A stretch of DNA of 64,000 nucleotides from a gamma proteobacterium HdN1. Its GTDB lineage: Bacteria > Pseudomonadota > Gammaproteobacteria > Pseudomonadales > Ketobacteraceae. Each line of letters begins with the position of its first letter. Positions within the stretch are counted from its first letter, which is position 1. The notes under the pieces were generated by a model. It ran no database searches and was not told the DNA's origin. It saw only the letters and a program-made list of their open reading frames with translations. The stretch lies in contig FP929140.1 in the NCBI GenBank assembly GCA_000198515.1, positions 2,144,527 through 2,208,526 of the forward strand, read 5' to 3'. Of the stretch, positions 7,606-16,086 are shown in pieces. The position numbers were made by a program, and so were the translations under genes.

Positions 7606-9105
7606 TTGTTGACGGCCTTTCAGTGCGGTAACCCCCATTTTGGAGAGGCGATCGCTCAGTTCATCTGGCAGGCGGGAGCGGGTTTCTTCGCTCAACAGGA
7701 TGCTTGTATTAAAGGTTTTATTCAGATCTTCTAGCCGTGAGGCGACGTTGACCGTGTCGCCGATGACTGCGTATTTCATACGCGTATGGGAGCCTAAGTT
7801 ACCGGCCACTACGGTGCCTGTATGCAGGCCAATGCGGCATTCGATTTCCGGAACTCCGATGTTTTCCCAACGCTCTGCGAGGCCCTGGCGGCGCCATTCG
7901 GTGTTCAGGTCTTCGAGCGCTGCGCGCATTTCAACCGCACAGCGCACAGCCATTTCAGCGTGATTGGGGAGAGGTTGCGGCACGCCAAAAGCGGCCAAGA
8001 TGCCGTCGCCAAGAAATTCAATGACACAGCCTTCGTAACGGTCGATGATCACGTTCATTGCCGCTAAGTACTGATTGATCATTGCAACCATTTGCATAGG
8101 CGTGAGCTGCTCGCTGATGGTGGTGTATTTTTTGAGATCGGAAAACAACACCGTAACGACAGACTCCTGACCGCCCAACTCAATGTTGGTGGTGTGGGAA
8201 AGCATGGATTTTGCAACGTCTTCGCTGATATAGCGCCCGAACAAATCACGCATGAGTTGGCGTTCTTTTAGTTCTTCGGCCATGCGGTCAAAGTATCTGC
8301 CCAAAAGCCCGAACTCATCGCGACGATCCATTCGTACACGCACGTCCAGATCACCCTCTGCAACGGCGCCCGTCGCTCGGATCAGGCGTGAAAGGGGTTC
8401 GCGCACGCTGCGCGCGACAAAAATAGAAACCACAACAATGACAAGCAAGGCGCCAAGGAGAATGGCAAGGCAAACTTCTAACAGGTGCCTGCGGATTCTT
8501 TCTAGCATTTCACTACGGACATCAACCCCCACAAGGCCGATCGACCGTCCTTCATGATCAAGCAAGGGGGCGTAGGCGGAGAGGGTGATCCCATACTCGT
8601 CTTCGTAAGGGCGATCTTCTACGGTTGGGCGCAAAAAACCCTTGAGCAGCATCGGCGTATCTTCGGCGGAGTAACTCATTCCGGGGTTGGCGTGGCGACC
8701 CGCTCGCGTATAGTCCACAAAAAAATACAAGAGGGTTGGGGTGTTCGATGGGCGCAGGATGTAGATGGAGTCAATGTCTGCGTCACGCTGTCCAAGCTCC
8801 TTGAAGTGCTCAACCAAGCGCTGATGAATTGGCGACATCTCCTTATAGTTCAAGGGAAATTTGGCGATTTCATTGGCGTCAATGCTTTCTGCAAGGTTAA
8901 GCGAGAGCAGCTTCAAGCGTTGCTGCAAAGAGCTAATCTCGGCGGCATTCCAGAGCGTGTAAAAGAAATAGACCATCACCAAAAGAGTGGCGATCACAGC
9001 GCTGCCATAAAGCGCGGTCAGGCGGTAGTGGAAACGATGGAAGGCACGAATTTCACGCGCAGGATCCAACTGCTCTGCAGAATCACGGCGTACCGAAGCA
9101 TGCAT
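7582..9105 (-). CDS. Membrane HAMP-class III adenylate/guanylate cyclase
   Basis: A 507-aa sensor cyclase producing a cyclic nucleotide from ATP or GTP. A first membrane segment is at about residues 32-52. A periplasmic sensor region of about 150 residues follows (dCache-like; SIGLVGVDVRSEM), then a second membrane segment (about 208-230), a HAMP linker (RSVREPLSRLIRATG) and a class III catalytic domain. Metal-binding positions are seen in VTVLFSDLKKYT and EFLGDGILAAFG, and the nucleotide region in MKYAVIGDTVNVASRLE. The ATG at 9105 has no good ribosome site. An AAGGAG on the minus strand (9228-9233) and an open frame above it suggest the true start may be a non-ATG codon up to ~40 codons upstream. 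ATP versus GTP preference is not predicted. Confidence 0.88.
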   Translation of the reverse strand: MHASVRRDSAEQLDPAREIRAFHRFHYRLTALYGSAVIATLLVMVYFFYTLWNAAEISSLQQRLKLLSLNLAESIDANEIAKFPLNYKEMSPIHQRLVEHFKELGQRDADIDSIYILRPSNTPTLLYFFVDYTRAGRHANPGMSYSAEDTPMLLKGFLRPTVEDRPYEDEYGITLSAYAPLLDHEGRSIGLVGVDVRSEMLERIRRHLLEVCLAILLGALLVIVVVSIFVARSVREPLSRLIRATGAVAEGDLDVRVRMDRRDEFGLLGRYFDRMAEELKERQLMRDLFGRYISEDVAKSMLSHTTNIELGGQESVVTVLFSDLKKYTTISEQLTPMQMVAMINQYLAAMNVIIDRYEGCVIEFLGDGILAAFGVPQPLPNHAEMAVRCAVEMRAALEDLNTEWRRQGLAERWENIGVPEIECRIGLHTGTVVAGNLGSHTRMKYAVIGDTVNVASRLEDLNKTFNTSILLSEETRSRLPDELSDRLSKMGVTALKGRQQTLVCYSI

Positions 9106-9456
9106 TGCGGTGGGCGCAGCGTTTTTGATGAGCGCATCTTTTGCTTCAGGCTGACTCGCCTTGGCTACGCTAGGCGGAATGTTTTTTGCGCGAATGAGCG
9201 GTTCGTTGGAGTCGAGCAGGGCGCATCTCCTTATATCATCTGCCTGAAGAATAGCATGTTTTTGCCCAGCGATTTGTGGCTAGAAAATCACTGCGACAAA
9301 ATATGAAAACGCGCAAAAAACCGTCTATCCTTAGCATGGTATCAGCGACAACTTGGGGGTCGCTTTGCTTACCTTGGGGCTAGATGCTGGCGAGCCTTAG
9401 GCATATGTAATTTTAAAGATGGGGAATGGAGTCTCACCTTACTTGAGGTAGACCTT
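9106..9456. other. Divergent intergenic region
   Basis: Separates the leftward cyclase from a small rightward gene. The first ~130 bp keep the cyclase frame open and may be its N-terminus. I see no other gene. Confidence 0.4.
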
Positions 9457-9738
9457 ATGTTGCACAGTAGTACGCAGTTCACACTGTTTTGTCTGGTGTT
9501 GATGATGAGCACTTTAGGCTACGCGATGATGCGCATCGTGAAAGCAAAGCGGCGTGGCGAACAGATCCCTGAATCCTCCGCAAGCTGGGCAATTCTGTCC
9601 TCGTTTGTCATCTGTGGCTTAGCCTTTGCGCAGGTCGTATTCGAGGCCAGCACTCCCTCTGATCAGAACGAGCTAAGCGGCCACTCACCCATTCAGGTTG
9701 AGCAAATCAAAGAAGTTGTCCAGCTGGGGCAAAAATAG
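9457..9738 (+). CDS. Small membrane protein (93 aa), unknown
   Basis: Two hydrophobic segments (about residues 8-26 and 44-63) flank a short basic loop (KAKRRGEQIP), so an inner-membrane hairpin with the loop in the cytoplasm is likely. A polar C-terminal tail follows. GAGG sits about 11 nt before the ATG. The stop falls where a decayed ISAs1 begins, so the C-terminus may have been altered by that insertion. I recognise no family. Confidence 0.5.
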   Translation: MLHSSTQFTLFCLVLMMSTLGYAMMRIVKAKRRGEQIPESSASWAILSSFVICGLAFAQVVFEASTPSDQNELSGHSPIQVEQIKEVVQLGQK

Positions 9739-9741
9739 GGT

Positions 9742-10089
9742 GAAAACCATCTCGCAGCCGCTCTTGAGTGGCGTTGTCGCCATTGATGGAAAGACGCTGT
9801 GCAACAGCGCCAATGCCAGGGAAGGAAGACCTGCCATCCACCCCCAGTGAAACTGAATTGCTGGGAAGAAGTTGACAAGGGGCATGGCCGGATTGAAACC
9901 CGCCACTGCATTGCAAGCGACCGTATCGACTGGCTGGAACAGAAGGCCCAATGGGCGGGCCTGCGCTCGGTCGCAATGATTGATGAGACGCGGGAAAGTG
10001 GCGGAAAAAAACAGTGTGGACCGGCGGTTCTTTATCAGCAGCCTGCCACCCGATGCCGAGCAGATCGCAAAGGCGGTTCGCGCACTTTG
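9742..10089 (+). pseudogene. Decayed ISAs1-family transposase
   Basis: Remnants of an ISAs1/H-repeat transposase in three frames. The first piece has the family motif GVVAIDGKTL (about 9763-9792). It jumps, with a large internal deletion, to DKGHGRIETRH and DRIDWLEQKAQWAGLRS (about 9866-9970). A frameshift in a run of seven As near 10004-10010 then leads to RRFFISSLPPDAEQIAKAVRA before a premature stop. The DDE core and the C-terminus are missing, so it is dead. It sits just before the Rhs gene. Confidence 0.85.
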
Positions 10090-10237
10090 AACAGTTTTTG
10101 AACATGGGACAGTCTTGGGTTTGCGTGCCTGATGAGAAATAGCACACGTAATTACATTTCGTAACGGACGGCCATCTGCCAGCGATGTACCCTGTCTAAG
10201 CGATCGTCAGGAAGTAAAAATAAAAAATATCCCAAGG

Positions 10238-13200
10238 ATGAAACACGTGAAGATCCCCACAGCCCACAGCCCACAGCCCACAGCCCACAGCCCACAGCCC
10301 ACAGCCCACAGCCCACAGCCCACAGCCTCTAGCGTTCCTATAAAACGCGTTACTCGCTATTTCATTTCGCTCTGTTTCCTTCTCATCGGCCTTCCAAGCG
10401 CAACGTTTGCAGGCACCTGCAATTACCAAAACGTTGTCGCTGCGCCAGAAGATGGGCTTAGCAACTGCGTGACGCGCTGCAAGGCGCAAATAGGGCCTAG
10501 TTCGTTGAGCTACTGTACCGAGCCCCATATGCAAAACTGGTGCGAGAAACACTGCGCAGCGGCCGTGGATAATTCATGCGAGGCTAAATCAGGAAATCCG
10601 ATTAATTTATCGAATGGCGCAAAAGAGCACACCGAAACCGATTTTCAGGGGCGCGGAAGTTTTCCGCTGAATATTACGCGCAGCTACAGTAGCAGCGCCA
10701 TTGCGCCAGATTCCGGCTTTGGTAAAAAGTGGAGTGGCGTTGGCAATCCTCACGTGGTGAGTAGAGGGGCGGGCGGTGGAGACACCTATACTTATATTGA
10801 CGAAAATGGTGTTCGCACCGTTTTTAACTTTGACGCCACCTCGCCCTTAAAACCTCGCCCTGCAAAAGCGGATACGGTCATTCGCCTGTATCTGCAACCC
10901 AATATGAACTGGGGAGGCAGCAAGGATGGCTGGCTTGTGGAGTTCCCCGATAGAAGCGCCCGACTTTTTGAGTTTGATATTCAGCAGTTCGATGCAGATC
11001 TGCGCTATACCTCACGTCTGCTCTCCGAAAGCGACACGCAGGGCGGCTATCAGGATTACCGTTACGATAGCGAAAAGCGGGTGTCTAGAGTCCGTAATCA
11101 CGTAGGCGATGAGCTGCATTTTACCTATTATGCGGATGGCAGCAACCACATCCAAAGCATTACCGCACCGGGCAATCAGACCTTCCGTTATGAATACGAC
11201 GCGCAAGGCAATTTAGCCAAAGTATTTTATCCGGATGAAACCCCGAACAACGATACAGATAACCCCTTCAAGCAATATCACTACGAAGATAGCCGCTTTC
11301 CTAACCACCTTACCGGAATTACCGACGAGAACGGTGAGCGTTTTGCTACGTATGCCTACAACGAGGCTGGGCGTGCCATTCTTTCAACGCACGCCACCGG
11401 TGCAGGGCGCATTGACGTTGAATACGTTGGCGATCAGGTACATGTTCAAAACGCGGCAGGCCAAGAGACGATTTATGAGTTTATGCGATCCGGCAGCGCA
11501 GCCGAAATTGCCTACCGACTGAGCCGCATTCAAGGCCAGCCTACCGGGAATTGCGGTGCATCCAATAGCACGATCCACTACAACTCTGCAGGTTTCAGGG
11601 ACTATGTTGTAGACGGACGCGGCTACGCCACGCACTACACCTACGACAGCCAAGGCCGGGAAATTCGCCGCCGTGAGGCGATGCGGCTAACCAATGGAGC
11701 ACTCACGCCGACCGCTGAAACCCGCACCACCGAAACCGACTGGGCGCAATTTGGCGATAATACCCTAGGCTATGCAATGCTCGTCAGTGAGCGTAGAGTG
11801 CCTGGAAAAACCAGCCGCTACACCTATGAACACGGTCGCATTGCCTCCGTTACCGAAACCGACACGACTACTCAAAGTGCGCCGTATTCCACAGCAGGCC
11901 AAACGCGCGTTTGGAACTACACCTATACCTATCACGACGCTGCTGAGCGTCTACCTGCCACCGTTAGGCTTGAATTGCCCAGCGGCGCGGTGAGCGTACA
12001 ACACTTCAACGCCCAAGGTTTTTTAACCGCCGTAGAGCGAAGGTCAGGCGATATAACGTTCTCCACGCAGATAAGTGAGCACGATACGAGTGGTCGCCCC
12101 ACGAAGATCTTGGATGAAAACGGCGTAGAAACCCGCCTCACCTACACCCCAAGAGGCTGGTTGGCCTCGCGCACGTTGGTGATGCCTGAGGGAAATGCCG
12201 TTACGCAATATCGTTATGACAACGTCGGGCAGATCACCGAAATTCGCTTGCCCGATCACCGCGTATTGAACTACGAATACGATGCCGCGCAGCGTAAGGT
12301 GGCGGTGATCCATCAAGGTGAGCGGATCGAATACGAACTCGACCCTTTCGGCAACGTCACCGCCGAGCGCACCCGCACAGCGAATGGCGCCATCCGCTAC
12401 GTGCAGCAAAAAGCCTTTGATGATCTCGGACGCCTCTGGAAAGTGCTGGGCCTTGATGGTCAGTCGACGCTCATAAACCAGTACGATGAAAATGATAACG
12501 TCATTGCAATTATCGACGCCTACCAACGCCCACTCACCCAGTCGTTCGATGGCTTAAACCACCTAACCCGCGTCACCGACCGCGAAGCCGGCGTGGTGGA
12601 ATATACTTACAACGCGCAGGGTCAGCTCGCCAGCGTTACCGATCAAAAAGGACTCGTCACCACCTATGTGGTCGATGGCTTCGGCCGTAAAATCCAGCAA
12701 AAAAGCCCAGATACCGGAACCACGACGTATTATTACGACTTGTCGGATCATCTGACAAAAACCGTAGATGCGCGTGGCGTGGTAACGGAATACCGCTACG
12801 ACGGATTTAATCGCTTAACGTCCGTCCACTATCCGTCTAGCGCGCAAGACGACGTAACTTATCAGTACGATGCCACCTCCACCGCCGACCAAACCCATTT
12901 TGGACGTGGCCGGCTGACCCGCATCAGTGAGGCCAATGGAAACAGCATCGACTGGATATACAATGCGCAAGGGCAAATTATTCGTGAACTTCGCACGCAA
13001 TCAGGCAAAACCTATGCCACCGCTTATCAATACGACTTGGCGGCAAACCTTGTCCAGATCACCTACCCCAGCGGACGAGAGCTTAGCTATGACTACGACA
13101 ATAAAGGCCGTATCAACCAAGTCCGCAGCCGCGAAAACAGCAGTAAAAGCTGGACGACTCTTGCGAATAATCTAAGCTACGAACCCTTCGGCCCCCTTAC

Positions 13201-15094
13201 CGGATTCACTTGGGGCAATGGCCTAACGGAAACCCTCAGCTACGACGCCCACTACCAGCCATCCTCCATTCAGACCCGTTCAGGCAGCACAGACGTTCGC
13301 AGTTTGCAGTACGGCTTTAACCTCGCCAACGAACTGGATCACCTGACCGATGCGAAAACCCCAGCTCGTAGCCAACTCTTTAGCTACGATCCCAACGGGC
13401 GCTTAAACCAAGCGCAAGGCCAGTACGGCACGCTAGCGTATCAGTACGACCTGACCGGAAACCGTGTATCGCAAGCGCAAACCAACGCAGGCGACGGCCA
13501 AAACTTTACCGAAAGCTACCAATACCCCGCCACCAGTCACCGTCTCACGCAAATGAGCACAAGCGGGCAGGGCGGACAGAACCGGAACTTCCAGTACAGC
13601 GCCGCCGGTAACCTCACGCAAGACGAGCGTTATACCTACGTTTATAGCGATGCCAACCGCCTCACGCAAGTCATGAGCGGCCCAGCAGTAATTGCCGAAT
13701 ATCGCTATAACCACCTAGGCGAACGCATTTCCAAAACCGCCGACGGAAAAACCATGCAGTTTATCTACGGCGCCAATAACCAATTGCTGGCTGAACATCA
13801 TCAAGATGGCACGCCGATTCGCGATTATGTTTATCTTGGCGATAAATTACTGGCCATGGTGGATGCCGATACGGCAACCAATCCAGACACCGGCACAAAA
13901 GCCGATCTTGCACTTACCTTAAAAGGCGCCACTGGAAATTCCGTGAAACAGCCGGATGGCCGCTATCAAGTAACGTACAAGGTCAACGTCCAGAACGCCG
14001 GTGGTAGTGCTGCTGAAAATGTACTCCTCACCAATACCTTCCCAGCAACGGATGTGAACTTGGTGAGCTACACGACCAGCCAAGGCACCTGCGCTGACGA
14101 TGCCAGCAGTTGTGATCTCGGCACCATCAACGTGGGCCAAACCGTAACGGTCACCCTGATCGCCAGCAAAGGCCAAAAAGCCAAGGAAAACTTCAGCGCG
14201 AGCGTTACAACCAGCTCTGAAGAAAGCAACACCGACAATAACAGCGCAACGGCTGCATTTGGTGGCGCCTTTGGCCTCTGGATAATGGCCTTCCTCACTG
14301 CTATGCTGGGCTTGCGTACACGTTTTGCTAAACATGCTCTGAACCGTAAAAACACGATCAGCACAGCGTGCTTGTTACTCTGCGGCCTGAGTCTGATGGG
14401 CGCTAACACCAGCCAAGCGGAGCAGATTTACTACGTCCACACCGATCATTTGAACACGCCGACACTGGTCACGGATTCGAATAAAACCGTGGTCTGGGAA
14501 GGGGTAAGAAAGCCGTTTGGGGAGACGGAGGAGGTTGTTAACACCGTACGCCAGCCGATTCGGTTTCCGGGGCAGTATTTCGATGGGGAAACGGGTTTAT
14601 CGTACAACTTGATGCGGGATTATGATGCACGGGTGGGGCGGTATGTGCAGAGTGATCCGATTGGGTTGATGGGTGGGGTTAGTACGTATGGGTATGTTGG
14701 GGGGAATCCAGTTGCATTTGTTGATCCGCTTGGATATGCCAGACAAGGTGGACAAACCGGTCAATGGTGGGAGTTTAAAGATAGAAATTTCCAGCTCTGG
14801 TTTCATCAATGCGTAAAACAACCGGGTGATCCAGATGCATCAAGGGAAGATTTAACTGAGGCTTATTCACAGTGGAAGGAATACGGCAAACCGGATGGAA
14901 AAAATGGTTGTGGCGGGCCGCCGCCCCCACCTCCACCGGCTCCAGCAAATACTTGTGACGATGCGTGTGAGAAGTCGGCGACTATCGTGACTGTCGGCGG
15001 TACCGCTTATGTGATTTATCGATGCTTGCGAATGGCGCCATCACTATTTCCGCCTTTTTGGCCAACCATACCAGCTAATGTGGTGACACCATGA
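10238..15094 (+). CDS. Large secreted Rhs/YD-repeat protein, polymorphic-toxin-like
   Basis: A 1618-aa Rhs protein. The only start visible ahead of the signal peptide is the ATG at 10238. A 10-copy heptanucleotide array then encodes PTAHSPQ repeats (residues 7-30), followed by a signal-like segment VTRYFISLCFLLIGLPSATFA (about 45-65). Next come an Rhs N-terminal domain (SGNPINLSNGAKEHTETDF), many YD repeats, the core end RYVQSDPIGLMGG and the junction motif DPLGYA (about residue 1495). The variable tip of ~120 aa has FHQC, a proline run (about 1564) and a hydrophobic tail ending PTIPANVVTP. Odd: a ~185-residue DUF11-like module with two hydrophobic stretches (about 1210-1395) interrupts the usual core between YLGDKLLAMVD and YYVHTDHLNTP. 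The next gene overlaps by ATGA and is probably its immunity gene. The toxin activity of the tip is not identified. Confidence 0.9.
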   Translation: MKHVKIPTAHSPQPTAHSPQPTAHSPQPTASSVPIKRVTRYFISLCFLLIGLPSATFAGTCNYQNVVAAPEDGLSNCVTRCKAQIGPSSLSYCTEPHMQNWCEKHCAAAVDNSCEAKSGNPINLSNGAKEHTETDFQGRGSFPLNITRSYSSSAIAPDSGFGKKWSGVGNPHVVSRGAGGGDTYTYIDENGVRTVFNFDATSPLKPRPAKADTVIRLYLQPNMNWGGSKDGWLVEFPDRSARLFEFDIQQFDADLRYTSRLLSESDTQGGYQDYRYDSEKRVSRVRNHVGDELHFTYYADGSNHIQSITAPGNQTFRYEYDAQGNLAKVFYPDETPNNDTDNPFKQYHYEDSRFPNHLTGITDENGERFATYAYNEAGRAILSTHATGAGRIDVEYVGDQVHVQNAAGQETIYEFMRSGSAAEIAYRLSRIQGQPTGNCGASNSTIHYNSAGFRDYVVDGRGYATHYTYDSQGREIRRREAMRLTNGALTPTAETRTTETDWAQFGDNTLGYAMLVSERRVPGKTSRYTYEHGRIASVTETDTTTQSAPYSTAGQTRVWNYTYTYHDAAERLPATVRLELPSGAVSVQHFNAQGFLTAVERRSGDITFSTQISEHDTSGRPTKILDENGVETRLTYTPRGWLASRTLVMPEGNAVTQYRYDNVGQITEIRLPDHRVLNYEYDAAQRKVAVIHQGERIEYELDPFGNVTAERTRTANGAIRYVQQKAFDDLGRLWKVLGLDGQSTLINQYDENDNVIAIIDAYQRPLTQSFDGLNHLTRVTDREAGVVEYTYNAQGQLASVTDQKGLVTTYVVDGFGRKIQQKSPDTGTTTYYYDLSDHLTKTVDARGVVTEYRYDGFNRLTSVHYPSSAQDDVTYQYDATSTADQTHFGRGRLTRISEANGNSIDWIYNAQGQIIRELRTQSGKTYATAYQYDLAANLVQITYPSGRELSYDYDNKGRINQVRSRENSSKSWTTLANNLSYEPFGPLTGFTWGNGLTETLSYDAHYQPSSIQTRSGSTDVRSLQYGFNLANELDHLTDAKTPARSQLFSYDPNGRLNQAQGQYGTLAYQYDLTGNRVSQAQTNAGDGQNFTESYQYPATSHRLTQMSTSGQGGQNRNFQYSAAGNLTQDERYTYVYSDANRLTQVMSGPAVIAEYRYNHLGERISKTADGKTMQFIYGANNQLLAEHHQDGTPIRDYVYLGDKLLAMVDADTATNPDTGTKADLALTLKGATGNSVKQPDGRYQVTYKVNVQNAGGSAAENVLLTNTFPATDVNLVSYTTSQGTCADDASSCDLGTINVGQTVTVTLIASKGQKAKENFSASVTTSSEESNTDNNSATAAFGGAFGLWIMAFLTAMLGLRTRFAKHALNRKNTISTACLLLCGLSLMGANTSQAEQIYYVHTDHLNTPTLVTDSNKTVVWEGVRKPFGETEEVVNTVRQPIRFPGQYFDGETGLSYNLMRDYDARVGRYVQSDPIGLMGGVSTYGYVGGNPVAFVDPLGYARQGGQTGQWWEFKDRNFQLWFHQCVKQPGDPDASREDLTEAYSQWKEYGKPDGKNGCGGPPPPPPPAPANTCDDACEKSATIVTVGGTAYVIYRCLRMAPSLFPPFWPTIPANVVTP
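10256..10325 (+). repeat. Heptanucleotide array (CCCACAG)x10 inside the Rhs reading frame
   Basis: Ten perfect copies of a 7-bp unit lie 18 nt after the Rhs start codon and before the signal peptide. Because 7 is not a multiple of 3, gain or loss of one or two copies shifts the frame, while three copies restore it. This is the layout of a slipped-strand phase-variation switch. At 10 copies the gene is in frame. Confidence 0.95.
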
Positions 15095-15501
15095 CTGCTG
15101 CTCATTTATATACAGTAGAGTTGCGATTTTCAGGTGACCAATTGGAATCATCTGAAATTTCAGCTCGATTGAATTTACAGCCAAGCAATGCGATGTGCCA
15201 ATCGAAAAACCAGATTGCTACACGAAAGCGGCGTTCATATTGGGCATATAACGGACAAGGGGAAGTGGGGTTCCAAGCTCAGTGGGTAAGTCTGGAAGAT
15301 GGTTTGGAATTTCTTCTTAGAATACTAAGGCCCAGAAAAGCTGAGATTGTAGCTCTTGCTGATCAGTTTGATGGGATTTGGTGGTGTGGTCACTTCCAGG
15401 TCAGCTTTGATGGTGGCCCCATGCTGTCTCCGAAGTTGCTGATGGAGATAGGCAGCTACGGAATTCCTCTTGGCATTGATAACTATTTCTCCGATGATTG
15501 A
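15091..15501 (+). CDS. DUF4279-like protein, presumed immunity to the Rhs tip
   Basis: A 136-aa soluble protein whose ATG overlaps the Rhs stop (ATGA), so translation is coupled. The N-terminal strand-turn pattern (YTVELRFSGDQLESSEISARL) and the spacing of WVSLEDGLEFLLRIL and FDGIWWCGHFQVSF resemble DUF4279 proteins, often found beside polymorphic toxins. There is no signal peptide, as expected for a cytoplasmic immunity protein. It is AT-richer than the Rhs core, which suits a tip-immunity cassette acquired as a unit. Family assignment is by pattern only. Confidence 0.65.
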   Translation: MTAAHLYTVELRFSGDQLESSEISARLNLQPSNAMCQSKNQIATRKRRSYWAYNGQGEVGFQAQWVSLEDGLEFLLRILRPRKAEIVALADQFDGIWWCGHFQVSFDGGPMLSPKLLMEIGSYGIPLGIDNYFSDD

Positions 15502-15574
15502 TCCATTAAGCTACAGATTAGAGAACAAAAGAGGCCCTATCGCTGAAAAAAGCCTTAGGGCTTTTTGTGTTACC

Positions 15575-15805
15575 GAAAGCTACCAATATTCGGCCAACAC
15601 ACACCGTCTCACCCAAGTGAACGCCAGCGGGCAGGGCGGCCAAAATCGAAGCTTCCAGTACAGCGCCGCCGGTAACCTCACGCAAGATGAGCGTTACACC
15701 TACGTTTATAACGATGCCAACCGCCTCACCAAAATCTTCAGCGGCCCTGCCATCGTCGCAGAATATCGCTATAACCACCTAGACGAACGCATTTCCAAAA
15801 CCACC
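15575..15805 (+). pseudogene. Displaced Rhs core fragment
   Basis: About 230 bp nearly identical to the Rhs core at about 13507-13740 (ESYQY, then QYSAAGNLTQDERYTYVY and AEYRYNHL). It has no start of its own and runs into unrelated sequence (TASFLIVNEAGQIAYF). It sits directly after the tip-immunity pair, where replaced Rhs C-termini usually persist as silent fragments. It could recombine with the active gene. Confidence 0.85.
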
Positions 15806-15976
15806 GCTTCATTTTTGATAGTTAATGAAGCTGGTCAAATTGCATATTTTTGGAGGCTTGCCCAGTAGCAAGGGGAAATAGTCGATTAGGAACCAAAAAG
15901 GGCTGGATTGCGCAATCAATTCGGCTCTTTCCTTTTGCTTGCGTTGAGGCTGGGGGCGAGTGAACGCATACTCACC

Positions 15977-16070
15977 ATGCGCGATGCGCGATGCGCGATG
16001 CGCGATGCGCGATGCGCGATGCGCGATGCGCGATGCGCGATGCGCGATGCGCGATGCGCGATGCGCGATG
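15977..16070. repeat. Heptanucleotide array (ATGCGCG)x13
   Basis: Thirteen perfect 7-bp units (15977-16067) plus a degenerate fourteenth. It lies between the Rhs fragment and the 3' end of the leftward TetR gene, 17 bp beyond that gene's stop. The unit contains no stop in any frame on either strand, so the open frames across it are artefacts. It differs in sequence from the Rhs array but has the same period. Confidence 0.95.
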
Positions 16071-16086
16071 TGCGCTGTGTGATCGC

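Noticed and set aside
8554..9306. 250-codon frame antisense to the cyclase
   Set aside because: The opposite strand encodes conserved cyclase and sensor motifs; this frame has no ribosome site and no recognisable domain.
10196..10552. Leftward frame with GLWAVGC repeats
   Set aside because: The repeats are the reverse translation of the CCCACAG array, which the Rhs frame explains better.
15977..16070. CRISPR-like array
   Set aside because: Units are 7 bp and contiguous, with no spacers and no cas genes nearby.
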